Origin: Juglans regia
Taxonomy: Eukaryota; Streptophyta; Magnoliopsida; Fagales; Juglandaceae
Direction: 5' to 3'
Length of the DNA stretch: 64,000 bases
Assembly (NCBI RefSeq): GCF_001411555.2
Contig: NC_049912.1
Location: 4,666,317 to 4,730,316, forward strand
The notes under the pieces are model-generated. The model did no database searches and was not told the origin of the DNA. It worked only from the letters and a program-made list of their open reading frames with translations. How positions within the stretch are numbered: the first letter of the stretch is position 1; every line of letters begins with the position of its first letter. Below are positions 23,291 to 34,839 of the stretch, piece by piece. Position numbers and translations under genes: made by a program.

Positions 23291-23951
23291 TTTCGTACAT
23301 GACATGCATGGTCGTGGACCACCACGTCCCTAGCTGTGGTGGTCGGGGCATAAGGCATCGTCGGTCCACGTGGTGGTCGTCAGTAGCCACACCGGGCTCA
23401 CGGCTCCTCGACGCACATTAGGTGCATGACATGCGTAGCTTTGGGCCACTGCATGCTCGACCATAGTCCTTGGGGACCACTACGTAGGCTACAGAAAGTG
23501 CCGATGGCCCACGTGGCCCACGACTGGCAGTATATCCCTATGCATGGCACTATTCACGGCATGCACAGTGGGTGCTTGGACACTATGAACAATTAATGTG
23601 TACTATGTTTGTGACGGTATTGTGCACTTAAATGGACAGTACATTTGATCTCGATAGTGAGGAAATTTTCTTCCCGAGCATGGAAAGTTTGCAGTTGAGG
23701 ATATGATAGTGTTACTAACTAAATAAAATAAGAAAAGCTGAAAATGCCTATCTGAGAAAAATTTTCTACTCATTTGGAGATGATTTTGCAAGTCAGGAGA
23801 GGATCACTCTCCCACTTTAAATGTAGAAAATAAATCAATCCAACAAACAACGCCACCTATTAATGCTAAAAATCGCACAACTGGCCAAAATTGGTGAAAG
23901 AATCATTCTCGACCCAGGGTGATGTTTCAAGCCTCAATCGGTGTGGTTTAG
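23291..23951. other. Unclassified GC-rich to AT-rich sequence
   Basis: 23,290-23,600 is rich in short words such as GACCACTACG, CACGTGGCCCACG and CATGACATGC that resemble the leader of the Gypsy-like element at 54.5-55.9 kb. The rest shows no recognisable feature. Confidence 0.35.
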
Positions 23952-25929
23952 TGTAATACCCAGCTCCTTCTTCTTACGTACGCTTCTCTCTTTCTGACGT
24001 ATGTTTCGTCTTGATGACATAAGCAAATCCCGAAGGCAGAGATTATGTGATCATCTGCCTTTCTCACTACCGACTGCGAGTCACGTTATGCGTGTCGAAC
24101 CATGATAGCGTGTCTCGAAAGATATCGTGTGACTTCTAGGGCACGCCCAATGTTTTAAATATGCTGGAAATATTTAAAAAGAATATTTCCATCATTGTTA
24201 AATTAAGATTTGATCTTAAATACGACAATCATAATAATATTGAAGAGCTCCAAAAATATTATAATTGCCGGAAATCATTTTAATATTATTATTAAAATGA
24301 TTTCAATTATTTAAGATATTATGAGATTTAAATTATGTTGAGAACTTTTATTAAATAAATGGTTTAACCCTTTTAAATATGTTAAGTGAGACTTCATCAT
24401 TCTATTAATGATGAAGAATATTATTTTATAAACTAAAGTTAGTTTAAAATAATATCTACCTTAATTCATCTAAGTGCTTTTAATTAAGTTAATGTTTTAC
24501 GCATCTTCAAATCAGTGTTTTAATTATTCGTCGTTAGATCGTCGTGTAGACCCCCAGACGAAAGGACTGGGTTAAATACCCAGACCCCTCTCTTTCCCTC
24601 CCATTTCCCCGTAACTCTCTCTCTCCTCCCTCTCTCATTCGGCGTACGAGGTACACATCTCCTCCACGCCGAAGCCTTCCAACGCACAGCCCGGCGCCGC
24701 CGTGCGTCGCCTGGCCACACCGCCGACACCACAGGCTGCTCCTCACGCCGGCGAGCTCAACTATGCCAACCCCTCCACCTCACGCTCCCTCTTCCTCTCC
24801 CTTCGAAGTGTGAAGCCCAAATGGGCTTAGTGCGCGTAGCGCCGCCGTGCGCCGCCCAATGGCTCCACCGTTCCCACGACGAGCTCCTCTCCCACGGGCC
24901 ATCATCCTCCACCGAAGCCAGCTCCCATGATGCAGTCCTCCCCCTCCTTCCACGGCAAGTACCCGAAATGGGTCTCTAACCCATTTCCCACCGTGCGCCG
25001 CCATACGCGGCCACCCACGACCACCATGCGACGCCATGGACCTCCCTCTTCCTCCCCCTTCCTCCTCCACGTGACCCGAAGCCCATAGCCTCTCCCCCAC
25101 CACATGGGTTCCCCTCTCACGCACGCACGGGTTGCACGCCCTGCACCACCGTGCACCACCACCCACAGCTGGTAACCACCACCATCAGCCTCCTCAGGCC
25201 GCCACCAAGCCAACCCGACCTCCATTGGCCCCGATCTGCCACCCACGAGAGCACACTCTCTCTCACTCTCCCAAGGCTTCTCCTCCACGGAATGGCCAGA
25301 TCCGCCACCGTGAGCCACCGTGGCACCACCTCGACGCCACCACGAGATTCACCACACCTCCTTTAGCCAAGCCCTAGGTCTAAACCATCACATAATCACT
25401 GCACGTGATGGACAGTCACTGCGTGTGATTGACCGCCACTGTACATGGCTAGATCCGCCGTATTATGCCCCTCGCCATCATCACAAGGCCATCACGAGCC
25501 TTTCCAAGACCACACCTTGCTATCCAAACACCTAAACAGTCACCGTACGTGAGTTAGCCGCCACGTACGACTCCTCCGACATCATCGGCTATGACGATCA
25601 GCAAGCAACGCACGGGTTATCCCGTCGATGGTATAACCCTCTATCCCTCATAATTATATTAGATATTGATTAGTTGACTAGGTTGTGGACTGTGCTGTTA
25701 GTATTTGTGGAGTTGTGGCATTGTAATGAAGTGTTGGGCATTCTGTGTAGTGAAGTGTTGGGCTAATCTGTATTGTATGGAGGTGCATTATGCTGTGTAG
25801 TGTACTGTGATGTGTTGGGCGTAATTGGGAAGTGTGTTGTGTAGTGTGATTGAGAAATATGTGCTGTAATGGTGGCACAGTATATGTGGAACGGATACAA
25901 TGCACACTGAGTATACTCTGTGTGCATGT

Positions 25930-26720
25930 GGCGTGTTATATGTAGGGAGTACAAATGGAATGTACTCCATGTGATGGTGAGATGCACCATATGGCGGGTA
26001 CGCCATAATGGTGACATGCCGTGATGTGTATGAAACGAGTACACGTGGAGTGTACTCTATGTGGTAGAGTAATACACCATGTGGCGGATATGCCATAATG
26101 GTGATGTGGCATATGGGATGGGAATAGTACACACTGTGTGTACTTTATGTGTGGCGTAATGTGAGACAAGGAGAGTATATGTAAAATATACCCTCCTGGC
26201 ATATGGTGGAACGGGATGAGTACAAGTGGAGTGTACTCAGTGGCGTAGTGCGTGTAAGAGGAGTACATGTAGAATGTACTCTATGTGGTGGACGATGCAC
26301 CATATGGCGTGTATGCGATAGTGGTGATGTGGCGTGTTGCATATGTGGGGAGTACAAATGGGATGTACTCCATGAGATGGTGAGATACACCATATGGCGT
26401 GTATGCCATAGTGGTGATGTGTCGTAGTGTGTATAAAGGGAGTATACGAGGAGTGTACTCCATGTGATATAATGATGTACCATATGGCAGGTATGCCATA
26501 GTGGTGATATGGTGTGTATGGATGGAGTGCATGTGGAATGCACTCCATATGATTGGGGATGCACCATATGGCGTGTAGGCCATAGTGGTGACATAGCGTA
26601 TGTAAAGGGAGTATGAGTGGAACGTACTCCCTGTGATGGAGTGATGTACCATATGGTAGGTATGCCATAATGGTGATGTGGTGTGTATGAAGGGAGTATA
26701 CATGGAGTGTACTCCACGTA
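25930..26720. repeat. About nine copies of an 84-90 bp hairpin-forming unit
   Basis: CACCATATGG or a one-base variant occurs at 25,985, 26,075, 26,298, 26,388, 26,478, 26,562 and 26,647; the larger gap holds degenerate units. Each unit carries two inverted repeats: ATGGC/GCCAT within CACCA/TGGTG, and GGAGTAC/GTACTCC. The 143-190 codon minus-strand frames here are translations of the repeat. Confidence 0.85.
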
Positions 26721-28906
26721 GCAGCGACACTACGTGTGACGTGTCGTAGAGATAAGGATGGTTATGTGATTTATGGGCGTGGAATGTGATGCATAGTGTC
26801 GGGAACCGTGGAACAGTGTCCCGAAGTAGTTATGGCGTAGCTTGTAGTCTAAGGTGACAAGTGTCACTGCAATGGACTTATAGCTAAAAGTATGCGTGAA
26901 AGTAGTAGAACAAGTATAAGAGTGCGCAGTGGAAGCATGACTGGGGAATGTCACGAAGTGACATGACTATTGACAGTCGTGCTTGTGATGGGTAAAGTAG
27001 TGGAATAAGTGTAAGAGTACACAGCGGAAGCATGACTGGACAACGTCTGGTTATTGGAAGTCATGCTTATGATGGGTGAAGTGTTGAAGTGTAGAAATGG
27101 CGAAACGGGAAGGTGACGAGATGTCACGATGTGACGGGAGTACGTGAGGAACCGTACTCGTGATGAGTCAGGAGTGATGAAGTAGAATGCTAGGTAACAC
27201 GACAAGGTCACAGTGTAGCACTGGAGCAATCTCGGGCTATATAACGTGACATGAAACGTAGTTATGGATGGAGTCTTGTCGTGTTAAGTGTTGGGATGAA
27301 CTGTCAAAAGGGACGGGTAGCGTGAAGAGTCATGCTAGCCGGGTTAAGAGAAGATTGGTATCGGAGTATGGCCCTTGTCCCTACGAGCAGGTGATCAACG
27401 TGTTATATACGTTGATCTTAGGTGATAAAGGGGTAAGGTACCTGTGTAACATGGTGAGAGACACGTGCCGGACGGATTCACCATATGTAATGGGTAATCT
27501 GTCATGAGCATAGTTGCACGGTACTTAAGCCTCAGAGTTGGCTTAGAGCCATGTGTCTTTATGGATGGGAATGAGGATTTAGTGTGGGCCAAGATGCATG
27601 AAGATAGTGACGGATGCATCGTTAGGATTGAGATGTGTGATTCATCGGTCGGAATCATGCGTCGAATGTGGTTGTAAGAAGAGTAAGACGAATGTCCTAG
27701 TGTCTTAATCCTAAGGTGAATAAGGGGTTCACTTTAGTGGATGAGCACTCGAGACAAGACTTTGAGTTGGAAGTTGTGGTGACCGTAAGTGGTCCTCGAA
27801 GGGTTTAACATAGTGAAGGGCACGTAAGTGCACGGGATAGAAGGAGAGTGTTCTAAGTATAGCGTAGTTCTATTTATAGTTTAAGTTACTTATGCATTAG
27901 ATATAGAATGATGCTAAGGTTATGTGTATGCATGTAGGTTGCCATCTGACAAGCACGTGAATGGACTGAATGACATGCAAGTAGCATGGAGTCCAGGTAA
28001 GTGTTACGTTCATACTCTTCTAGAGTTATCAAAGATACAAGAAACGCTTTTCCTTTAAAATGCTCACGAAAAGACTAAAGACGTTTTAAGAAAGAAAATG
28101 CTAAATGTTCAAAAGTATAAGTATGTACGGCCTCTCCTTGGCAGCCCCTTTTTACGCACCCAAAGTATTAATTGTATGCATGTGAATGGATGACTATACG
28201 CTGTATCTATTGTATGTATTTTCTAAGAAAAGTCCATAAACTGATGAAGATGCATGAAAGGCATGAAAGCAGATGCTTTCGTGAATCTTACGAACCAACG
28301 CTCTCGTGTGCACCACGAGGTGATGCTCGCGGATGCCACGATTGTCGACGTTCAAGGTGACGCTTATAGGATGCCACGGAAGTTGACGCTTAAGCCCATG
28401 TATGTTCTTTGTTAAAGAGAAGATAGAGCTGAAATGAAATTGAAAAAGAAAACGAAAAGACCATTTTCGGGCTTACGCCCCAAACGATACCTTCTCACGA
28501 AAAGAAATGTTTTCTCATGAAAAGAAAGGACTGTAAAATGAAAGAAAGAACTGAATGAAAGCTTCAGCTCCTTCGAGCTGACATGAACGAACGAATGAAA
28601 AGAAAGAAAGAAAGAAATGAAAACATGAATGTATGAAGACACGTAACGGCCACATGACATGAATGAAAGGGTACCGATGAATGGGCAGATTGCAATGCCG
28701 GGTAAGTAGCGCTGGAAGTGCACCCAGTGCTACCCCCTATGAAAAGAGGTTCCCAACCCGTGGCCACGGGCGGAATCCGTCCAAAGGAAGACCGCTAAGC
28801 CCAAACACACGGGGCGTAATTGTGTGTACTGGCCTATGAAAGCGATAAGAAAGAATGGATGTACGCACGAACGCACATGTATGCACAAGAGCACGGGCTC
28901 TTTAAG

Positions 28907-29062
28907 AAATGAAGGCACTGACGGGGGAACGTTTTACGACGAGAAAGCCCTTTTTAAAGTAAAACCCCGTACAGCGATTCTTGACGAAATGAAGGCACTG
29001 ACGGGGGACACGTTTTAAATAAAGAAAAGCCTTTCGAAAGAAAAGCCCCGTCCAGTGACGTT
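28907..29062. repeat. 80-bp direct repeat, two copies
   Basis: AAATGAAGGCACTGACGGGG occurs at 28,907 and 28,987, each followed by a diverged ACGTTTT...AAAGCC...CCCCGT block. Confidence 0.7.
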
Positions 29063-29171
29063 TTCAAACGAACGCACACAAGACACATAGGCACGCACGT
29101 AATAGTATGTATGAATGATGAATGCATGAATGAAAACCTATGTTGTTATATTTTAACCGTATGAAGTAATG

Positions 29172-29189
29172 CTTACGAGTCATCGACTC
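29172..29189 (-). other. Conserved LTR hairpin plus GTAAG (instance 3)
   Basis: On the minus strand: GAGTC-GAT-GACTC followed by GTAAG, about 300 bp inside the giant LTR. Confidence 0.6.
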
Positions 29190-29499
29190 ATTTTAGTTTT
29201 TATGCATGTCCCTCCCCCTCACAGGAACTGCACGATCAGGATAGACACGGCCCATGGGGAAGAGCACGGAAGTCTAGGCACGAGTTTTAAACGTACGAGG
29301 CCTTTTTATTATAAGATTTATGTTTTCCGTTGTAACCCTCTTTTATGATCAAAGCACATTTTATTTATAAACGTAGAGTCTCGCACCCTGGGGATGCAAG
29401 CGAAAAGTTTTAAACAGGACGGTAATTCCCGTCGTCCGTTTTATAAAAATATTTTAGAAAAAGTCCCACCACAAAGACGGGCGTTACATTTAGAGCCCC

Positions 29500-30031
29500 T
29501 GATGGCAGTCTTGAGCGGCTATAATGTGTCTGTACGTACATCCGTAGTAGTGAATAGAAAATAAATATAGGAAATATAAATAGAGAACAAGACACAAATT
29601 TACTTGGTTTGGCACAGGGTCTACATTCATAGGTTGTTTGGAGGGCAAATTCACTATTTTACAGTCTCTCATGGTCTCTCATTTTTCCTTGTACAATGAA
29701 GGTCGGAGACCTCTTTTCTGGAGAAAGTATAATATCTTGGAGCTCTTATTCTCAAGTTGAAGATGACTAATGTGTTCTCGTAATCCTCCTTTGGTTGTTC
29801 TGAAGTTCCCTATTTATTAAGCCCTATTAGTGCTTGGTGAGGAATTCAACTTTATGTCACTTCATCCCCCTTGCGTGTCTGACTTGTTTTGCGCTATTTA
29901 TAATCTCTCTCTTTTTTGTCACCTTCCCTTTTCTTTTACACTGGCTTTTTCTTGTCCCCCTTGTCTTCTCTTTACTTTCTGATTATGGCCCTTTGGGATG
30001 GGCCTGAGATGCCCATATTTGCCCCCTAACA
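29500..30031 (-). mobile_element. Ty1/Copia 3' LTR
   Basis: On the minus strand it starts TGTTAGGGGGCAAATATGG and ends GACTGCCATCA, about 530 bp. It contains the Copia-style R-U5 phrase ATGTAGACCCTGTGCCAAAC then CAAGTAAATTTGTGTC. Copia coding remnants lie immediately to its right on the same strand, which fits a 3' LTR. The element left end lies 6 bp from the target duplication of the giant solo LTR. Confidence 0.75.
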
Positions 30032-30159
30032 TTTCACTTAGTATCAATTAACTTATATTATGAGATAAAAATAATAATCTCAGTTACACAATAGATACTA
30101 ATAGTGTCAAATGTACAATAAAGTTAGTAAAGTATCATTAATACAACTTATATAAAATC

Positions 30160-30420
30160 TGATTAAGTCTCCAACTCCTAACATAAGTTTGCAATTCTAC
30201 TAGTAGCCTTGGTAAGAGGATCAACTATCATCTTTCGGGTAAAGATATATTGTAAGATTACCACTTCTTGCGCAATGACATCTCGAATGCAGTGAAATCA
30301 AATATTTATGTGTTTGGTTCTATCATGATATTTGGAATCCTTGTCATATACCAAAACGGCCATACTACCACCGTATATTTTAACTGCTTCAATTGTGATG
30401 TTAATTGTGGTTATAATAAC
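30160..30420 (-). pseudogene. Copia polyprotein end (RNase H) fragment
   Basis: Minus-strand translation reads AVKIYGGSMAVLVYDKDSK-YHDRTKHINI-stop-FHCIRDVIAQ then KMIVDPLTKATSR. The pattern K-YH-RTKHI---H-IRD, followed by ADPLTKA-type residues, is the C-terminal end of the Copia reverse transcriptase/RNase H polyprotein. Several stops make it dead. Only the last 80 or so codons remain; nothing Copia-like is seen right of 30,430, so the element is 5'-truncated. Confidence 0.8.
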
Positions 30421-30502
30421 CGTGGCACGAATTGGGGTCGCAACTAAAACAGTGCAGTGATCATGGAAATTGCCATATGAGACTTGTCATTCTTATATCC
30501 TT

Positions 30503-30531
30503 ACACAAACACACACACACACACACACACA
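30503..30531. repeat. CA microsatellite
   Basis: About 13 CA units. Confidence 0.9.
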
Positions 30532-30800
30532 TATAATGCACTCAAACACATATAATCAAGGTGATATTAATTTGGCCCCCAAAATCAAACATCTTCCTAT
30601 GCAAATATTTCAACCATTGAGGAATAAAAGATTTCATAAAAGTAAATTTATAAACTGACATGACTTTATGTGAGCTGTTAGATTTATTCTACAATCTGGT
30701 GTACCACATCAAACCATATCAACTTGTAAGCTTATCTTTATGAAATCTCATTATGACTAAAATATTTCTACGATTTATATTCTATTGTTCTTGTCCAAAC

Positions 30801-31434
30801 GAGGGGTGTACAGGAACTGACCAAATTGGCTGCAACTGACTGGAACCGGCCGCCGGAGTTAGGAACCAACCAGAACTGGTAAAGAACTGGTCAGCGTACG
30901 TCAGTTATTTGCTCAAACCAAAGTTGGCCAGTTCGGTCCTGATTTGAACCACTGCCAAACCCGCCGATGGTATATTAGTTTCAGTCTTATAAATGAAATG
31001 AAGACGTTCCACTTAAGTTTAAGTAGAACGGCATCATTTATGCATGTAGTTGTGTTTTAATCCAAACAGCGTCATTTTCGCCTTAACGTATGAAAAAAAA
31101 AAGTAGAATGGCGCCGTTTGATTTAAAACCAAACGACGTCGTTTCAGTATTATATCGTCTTCTACCTCCCATATTCTTCCTCGATCCATTTCTAGTTTCT
31201 CTCATTCTCTCTCTCTCTCCTCTGCAACTCTCTCTCTCTACTCTTTGACCACCATCACCGCTAGCTCAAACCAAGAATTGACCATAAACTGCCAAAGAAC
31301 CGCTGAAGTCGAGAAGACCGGTTTTTCTTCTCTTCATCGATCGGTTATGGCCGGTTGCTCCTCTATATTTCCTCTCGTTGATCGGCATCGGTCTTACCCA
31401 AAAACCACGCCAAACACGTCAGTTTTCACCCCTA
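30801..31434. mobile_element. hAT-type MITE with perfect 8-bp TSD
   Basis: Flanked by GTCCAAAC at 30,793-30,800 and 31,435-31,442. Ends GAGGGGTGTACAGGAACTGA and, inverted, TAGGGGTGAAAACTGA. Inside are multiple GAACTGG/CCGGT words and the palindrome AAACGACGTCGTTT (31,131-31,144). Frames inside lack similarity to transposase. Confidence 0.85.
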
Positions 31435-31442
31435 GTCCAAAC

Positions 31443-31694
31443 TGAAAGGTATCGGAATTTCAGGATTTCCAAATATTCCTCAATGGATGAATAATACATG
31501 TGGTTTGCACTATGTCAAGGAAAGTTAATTTTCCTGCAAAATAAAACCTGCCCACGGCTTAATTAAAGGGTGGTGCTACACCCACCAAGGGGAGAGATAC
31601 CGAACATCTATTTTTTATTTTTTTAAACATTTTTTAAATCCATTAAATATTAAAATTAATCATAAATTTATTAAAATATACTTCTTAATCATGA

Positions 31695-31728
<34 letters not shown>

Positions 31729-33280
31729 CAGCCAGGTCGACTCATTGGTAACGACATTGCACAAGGCTTATATAAATAAAAGTGAGGTGTTATATTTATT
31801 TATTTTTTGAAAAAAAAAAGAAAAACCATTTCATTAAATAAAAAATTTAATATTTTTCAATGTATACAAAGCTCCATAATACTAAATTAAATATTTAATA
31901 CAATGAATTGATTATATTTTTAAATAAAATTTTTAAATCTTGCTAAATTGAGGTACAAAATTTGAATTGAGACCTCATTTTAAGTTGTTATATTAAATTT
32001 AAATTTAAAAAAATTATTTAAAAATTTTAAATAATTTTTTTTATTAAAAATTTTAAAAATATTTCATATAATAATTTATATTTTATTATATTATAATTAC
32101 AAATTAGTCAATTAAATTTCATCTTAACCATTGAGCGGTCTGCAAATCGGTGAGTTTTGTGGTGGCTTCCCTCGGTTGGAAATATCATTTTCTTGATTAA
32201 ATTCTCAGAAACCAAACCTTTTGGGTTGGACTGCTTGTTTGTAAGTATATATCCTTTCAAGATTCTAATCTACATCATCTAATCTAATCTCATTCTATTT
32301 ATTTTTCAAATATAATTTAAGTATAAATATTTTTAAACTAATCTTTACAACTTTCCAAAAAATTCAAACAAAAATTAAAAAAAAAAAATACAATTTTTTC
32401 AAATTTTCAAATAAAAATAATATTTTAACTTTATAATATTTTTTATTCAATTTTTTTCTCTCATTTCATAAAACTCAAAAAATATTCAATTCAAACTATC
32501 TCACTATTATTCACAAACCATCTTATTATTTTTTACAAAATTTTCGTTGAGTCGTTTGGATTCAAATATGAGTTGAGATGATTTATGAATAATAGAATAA
32601 AATATTGTTATAATATTATGTTTTAATATTTTTATTATTTTGAGATTTGAAAATGTTGAATTGTTTATTATATTTTATATGAAAATTTGAGAAAATTGTA
32701 GTAAAGAGTTGAGATGAGTTAAAGCTGCGTTTGTATGTTGAGTTTAACTTAGTTGAATTCTTTATAAATAGTAGTGAGTTGAGTTGAATTCTTTATTATA
32801 TTTTGTGTAAAAATTTAAAAAAATTATAATGTTAAGATAAGATAAGATAAAATCATTTATGTATCTGAATGAAACATATGTAAAACTGTAATTATTACTG
32901 TAGAAGAAAACACTTGAGAATTAAAAATTAGGTGAATTTTTTAGTAGGCAATCGCTAGGGAGCCCGTTTTGGGCTCCCGTTATTGCTACTTGCTTGACGT
33001 GTAAAGGCTACTTGGCCTTTACTTTTTTTTTTCTCTCTCTCACACTCGTGCTGCCCCTCCCTACAAATTGATGACTTCATATCATTGTGCTGCTCATCAC
33101 TTCCACCCCTAAGCTTTTCCTTGATGGCTCAGAATTAGTCGGTAGTTCCTCCTCTCCTCTATCTTCAAACAAAAAAATCAATGAGAACATTGGCTCATTG
33201 AAAAACAAATAGAGCAAATGGAAGAACTTAAAGCTCATGATTCACACAAGTTAGAAAAAAATACCAAAAGCTAGTTCAAC
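31443..33280. other. AT-rich intergenic DNA with degenerate MITEs
   Basis: Holds a TA microsatellite (31,699-31,725). Degenerate MITE-like pieces at 32,270-32,880 carry CGTTTGGATTCAAATATGAG, GAGTTGAGATGA and AATAGTAGTGAGTTGAG. Two close hairpins are at 32,958-32,978 and 33,001-33,022. No coding signal. Confidence 0.5.
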
Positions 33281-33380
33281 TAAAAAACCTGAGTCGAAGG
33301 ACTAGGCTTAACTTTCCTTATTTACGTAAAACTGCTCTGCTAGGGTTTTCGCTTTTCGTTTGGGTTCGTAGTTAGGCTGC

Positions 33381-34820
33381 ATGGCGGCCGCTGCCTAAGG
33401 CTGGCCATCCTTGATCGTTTGTTGATCTTGTCTCTGAGGTGCCCCAAACATTGCCGGAGATGGAATTCGGCACCAGAAAACCATTGATGGAGAACCATAT
33501 TTCACGTTCTCAGTTGAGGAACTGGAGAAGATTGCTAAACACTTCCATTTCTCTTTGGTTCTGAAATTTCTACGGCAAAGACCATCTTTGGATGCCATTA
33601 GGGCCTTTATTTGCTGCCGATGGGGACTCTCGAGTATGCCTGTTGTCTCTGCCATGCAAAGGCCGCGACATGTGTTTGGTTATCCAATGAAACTGATTTC
33701 AATAAATCTTTGTCCCATGAATCTGGTGACATCAATGGCATTCCTTATAGATCTTATGCGTGGAGACCAGATTTTGATGAATTTTTTGAACCATCGTGGG
33801 TTCCGGTGTGGGTATTTCTGCCAGGCCTCCCTCCGAATTTATACCATTCCTCTGTTTTACAGATGCTTACGGCACCCATTGGCAAACTGATACGTCTAGA
33901 CAACTCTACAACTTGCGCCACCAGAACTGATGGTGCTAGGATGTGCCTAGAGGTGGATGCTTCACAAGAACCAATTTCGCACTTTTGGATTGGGAAACCT
34001 AGTCAGCCTCAAAGCCGCAAACAGGACGTTGTGTTTGAAACTTTACCGGCGTATTGCAATATATGCAGGTGTTAGGGCCATAACCAAAAAAACTTGCAAA
34101 AGTGGAAGTGATAAGAAAAAGAAGGTGAAAAGTGGACATATTTGGGTTAAAAAAGCTGAAAAAAAAATGTGGTAGAAGAGCTGGATGTAGTTCCACATGC
34201 AATAGATAATAATGCTGCTCAGGTTGACCAAAATATGGAATCACATGAAGCCGTGGTTGTGGAGGAACCGATTCTACTTGAAAAGGAGTCTTCGACAGAG
34301 GTTGTTCCATTCTTGGCTAGGGAGACAGAATTTGTAGCAGCTCAAATGGGTGGCAAGGATTCGGCGTCAGTTCCGTTGGTGAATGTTGCTGCTAAAGGCG
34401 ATGCAGGTACAGGGATGGAGTGTGAGGTTTCTTGTGGGCCGTGTGAAGAAAAGGATGCCAACGGGTTCGGTATTAAGGTCCAAAGTGAGGGGAAACAGAT
34501 TACTCAGACTGATGACTTGGTTTTGAACTTGTTGGGCCATGGAAATGAGGCTGTTGCACTTGGTAATGGGCCCAGCTCAAAGGTTTATTTGGAATAGATT
34601 TTAACTAAGGAACTTGAAGAGGAAGGTGATGAAGATATTGCTCATGAGGGGTGTACATTTGTTAACGAGCAAGAGTTGAACATTGCCATTACTCCCGATT
34701 GTGAACTGGAGTGAGATAAGCTGAAAGGTGATATGTCCAAAGACTATTGCTCTGATTCAGAAGGCCCAAATTTTATGATTGGTAAGATTCAAAAACGAAG
34801 CTCCACTAGGGTGGTTACTC
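33381..34820 (+). pseudogene. LINE ORF1 (DUF4283 and zinc-knuckle type)
   Basis: Starts ATGGCGGCCGCTGCC and hits a stop at codon 6, so it is not translatable as it stands. Later pieces in shifted frames give EPYFTFSVEELEKIAKHFHF, GLSSMPVVSAMQRPR, FEPSWVPVWVFLPGLPPNLY, LTAPIGKLIRLDNSTT and CLEVDASQEP, the DUF4283 region of plant LINE ORF1, then YCNICRC-stop-GHN, a decayed CCHC zinc knuckle. A long acidic/polar C-terminal tail follows (34,169-34,597, EELDVVPHAIDNNAAQ onward). The product of this ORF class binds the LINE RNA. At least four lesions are present. Confidence 0.8.
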
Positions 34821-34839
34821 GCCCTTCCAAACTGACTTT

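Larger units (their letters stand above)
23952..29488 (-). mobile_element. Giant (5,537 bp) solo LTR, Gypsy-type
   Basis: The plus strand reads TGTAATACCC at the left and GGGCGTTACA at the right, with identical 5-bp flanks TTTAG (23,947-23,951 and 29,489-29,493). On the minus strand it therefore starts TGTAACGCCC like the other long LTRs and has the conserved hairpin 300 bp in. There is no gag, pol, primer-binding or second LTR, so I read it as a solo LTR. Interior, in element order: A/G-rich segment (29.1-28.0 kb) with an 80-bp direct repeat, hairpin minisatellite (26.7-25.9 kb), then a GC-rich C/T segment (25.4-24.5 kb). Long overlapping frames in these zones come from repeats and base bias. 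Confidence 0.8.

Noticed and set aside
24780..25535. Overlapping frames of 70-138 codons on both strands
   Set aside because: GC- and C/T-biased zone of the giant LTR; no start context, domain or splice signals, and several frames are open at once.
26145..26717. A 190-codon minus-strand frame and neighbours of 110-150 codons
   Set aside because: They lie wholly in the 84-90 bp minisatellite; all are repeat translations in several frames.
23952..29488. Complete LTR retrotransposon or LARD with two LTRs
   Set aside because: No terminal direct repeats of useful length, primer-binding site or polypurine tract were seen; solo LTR is simpler.
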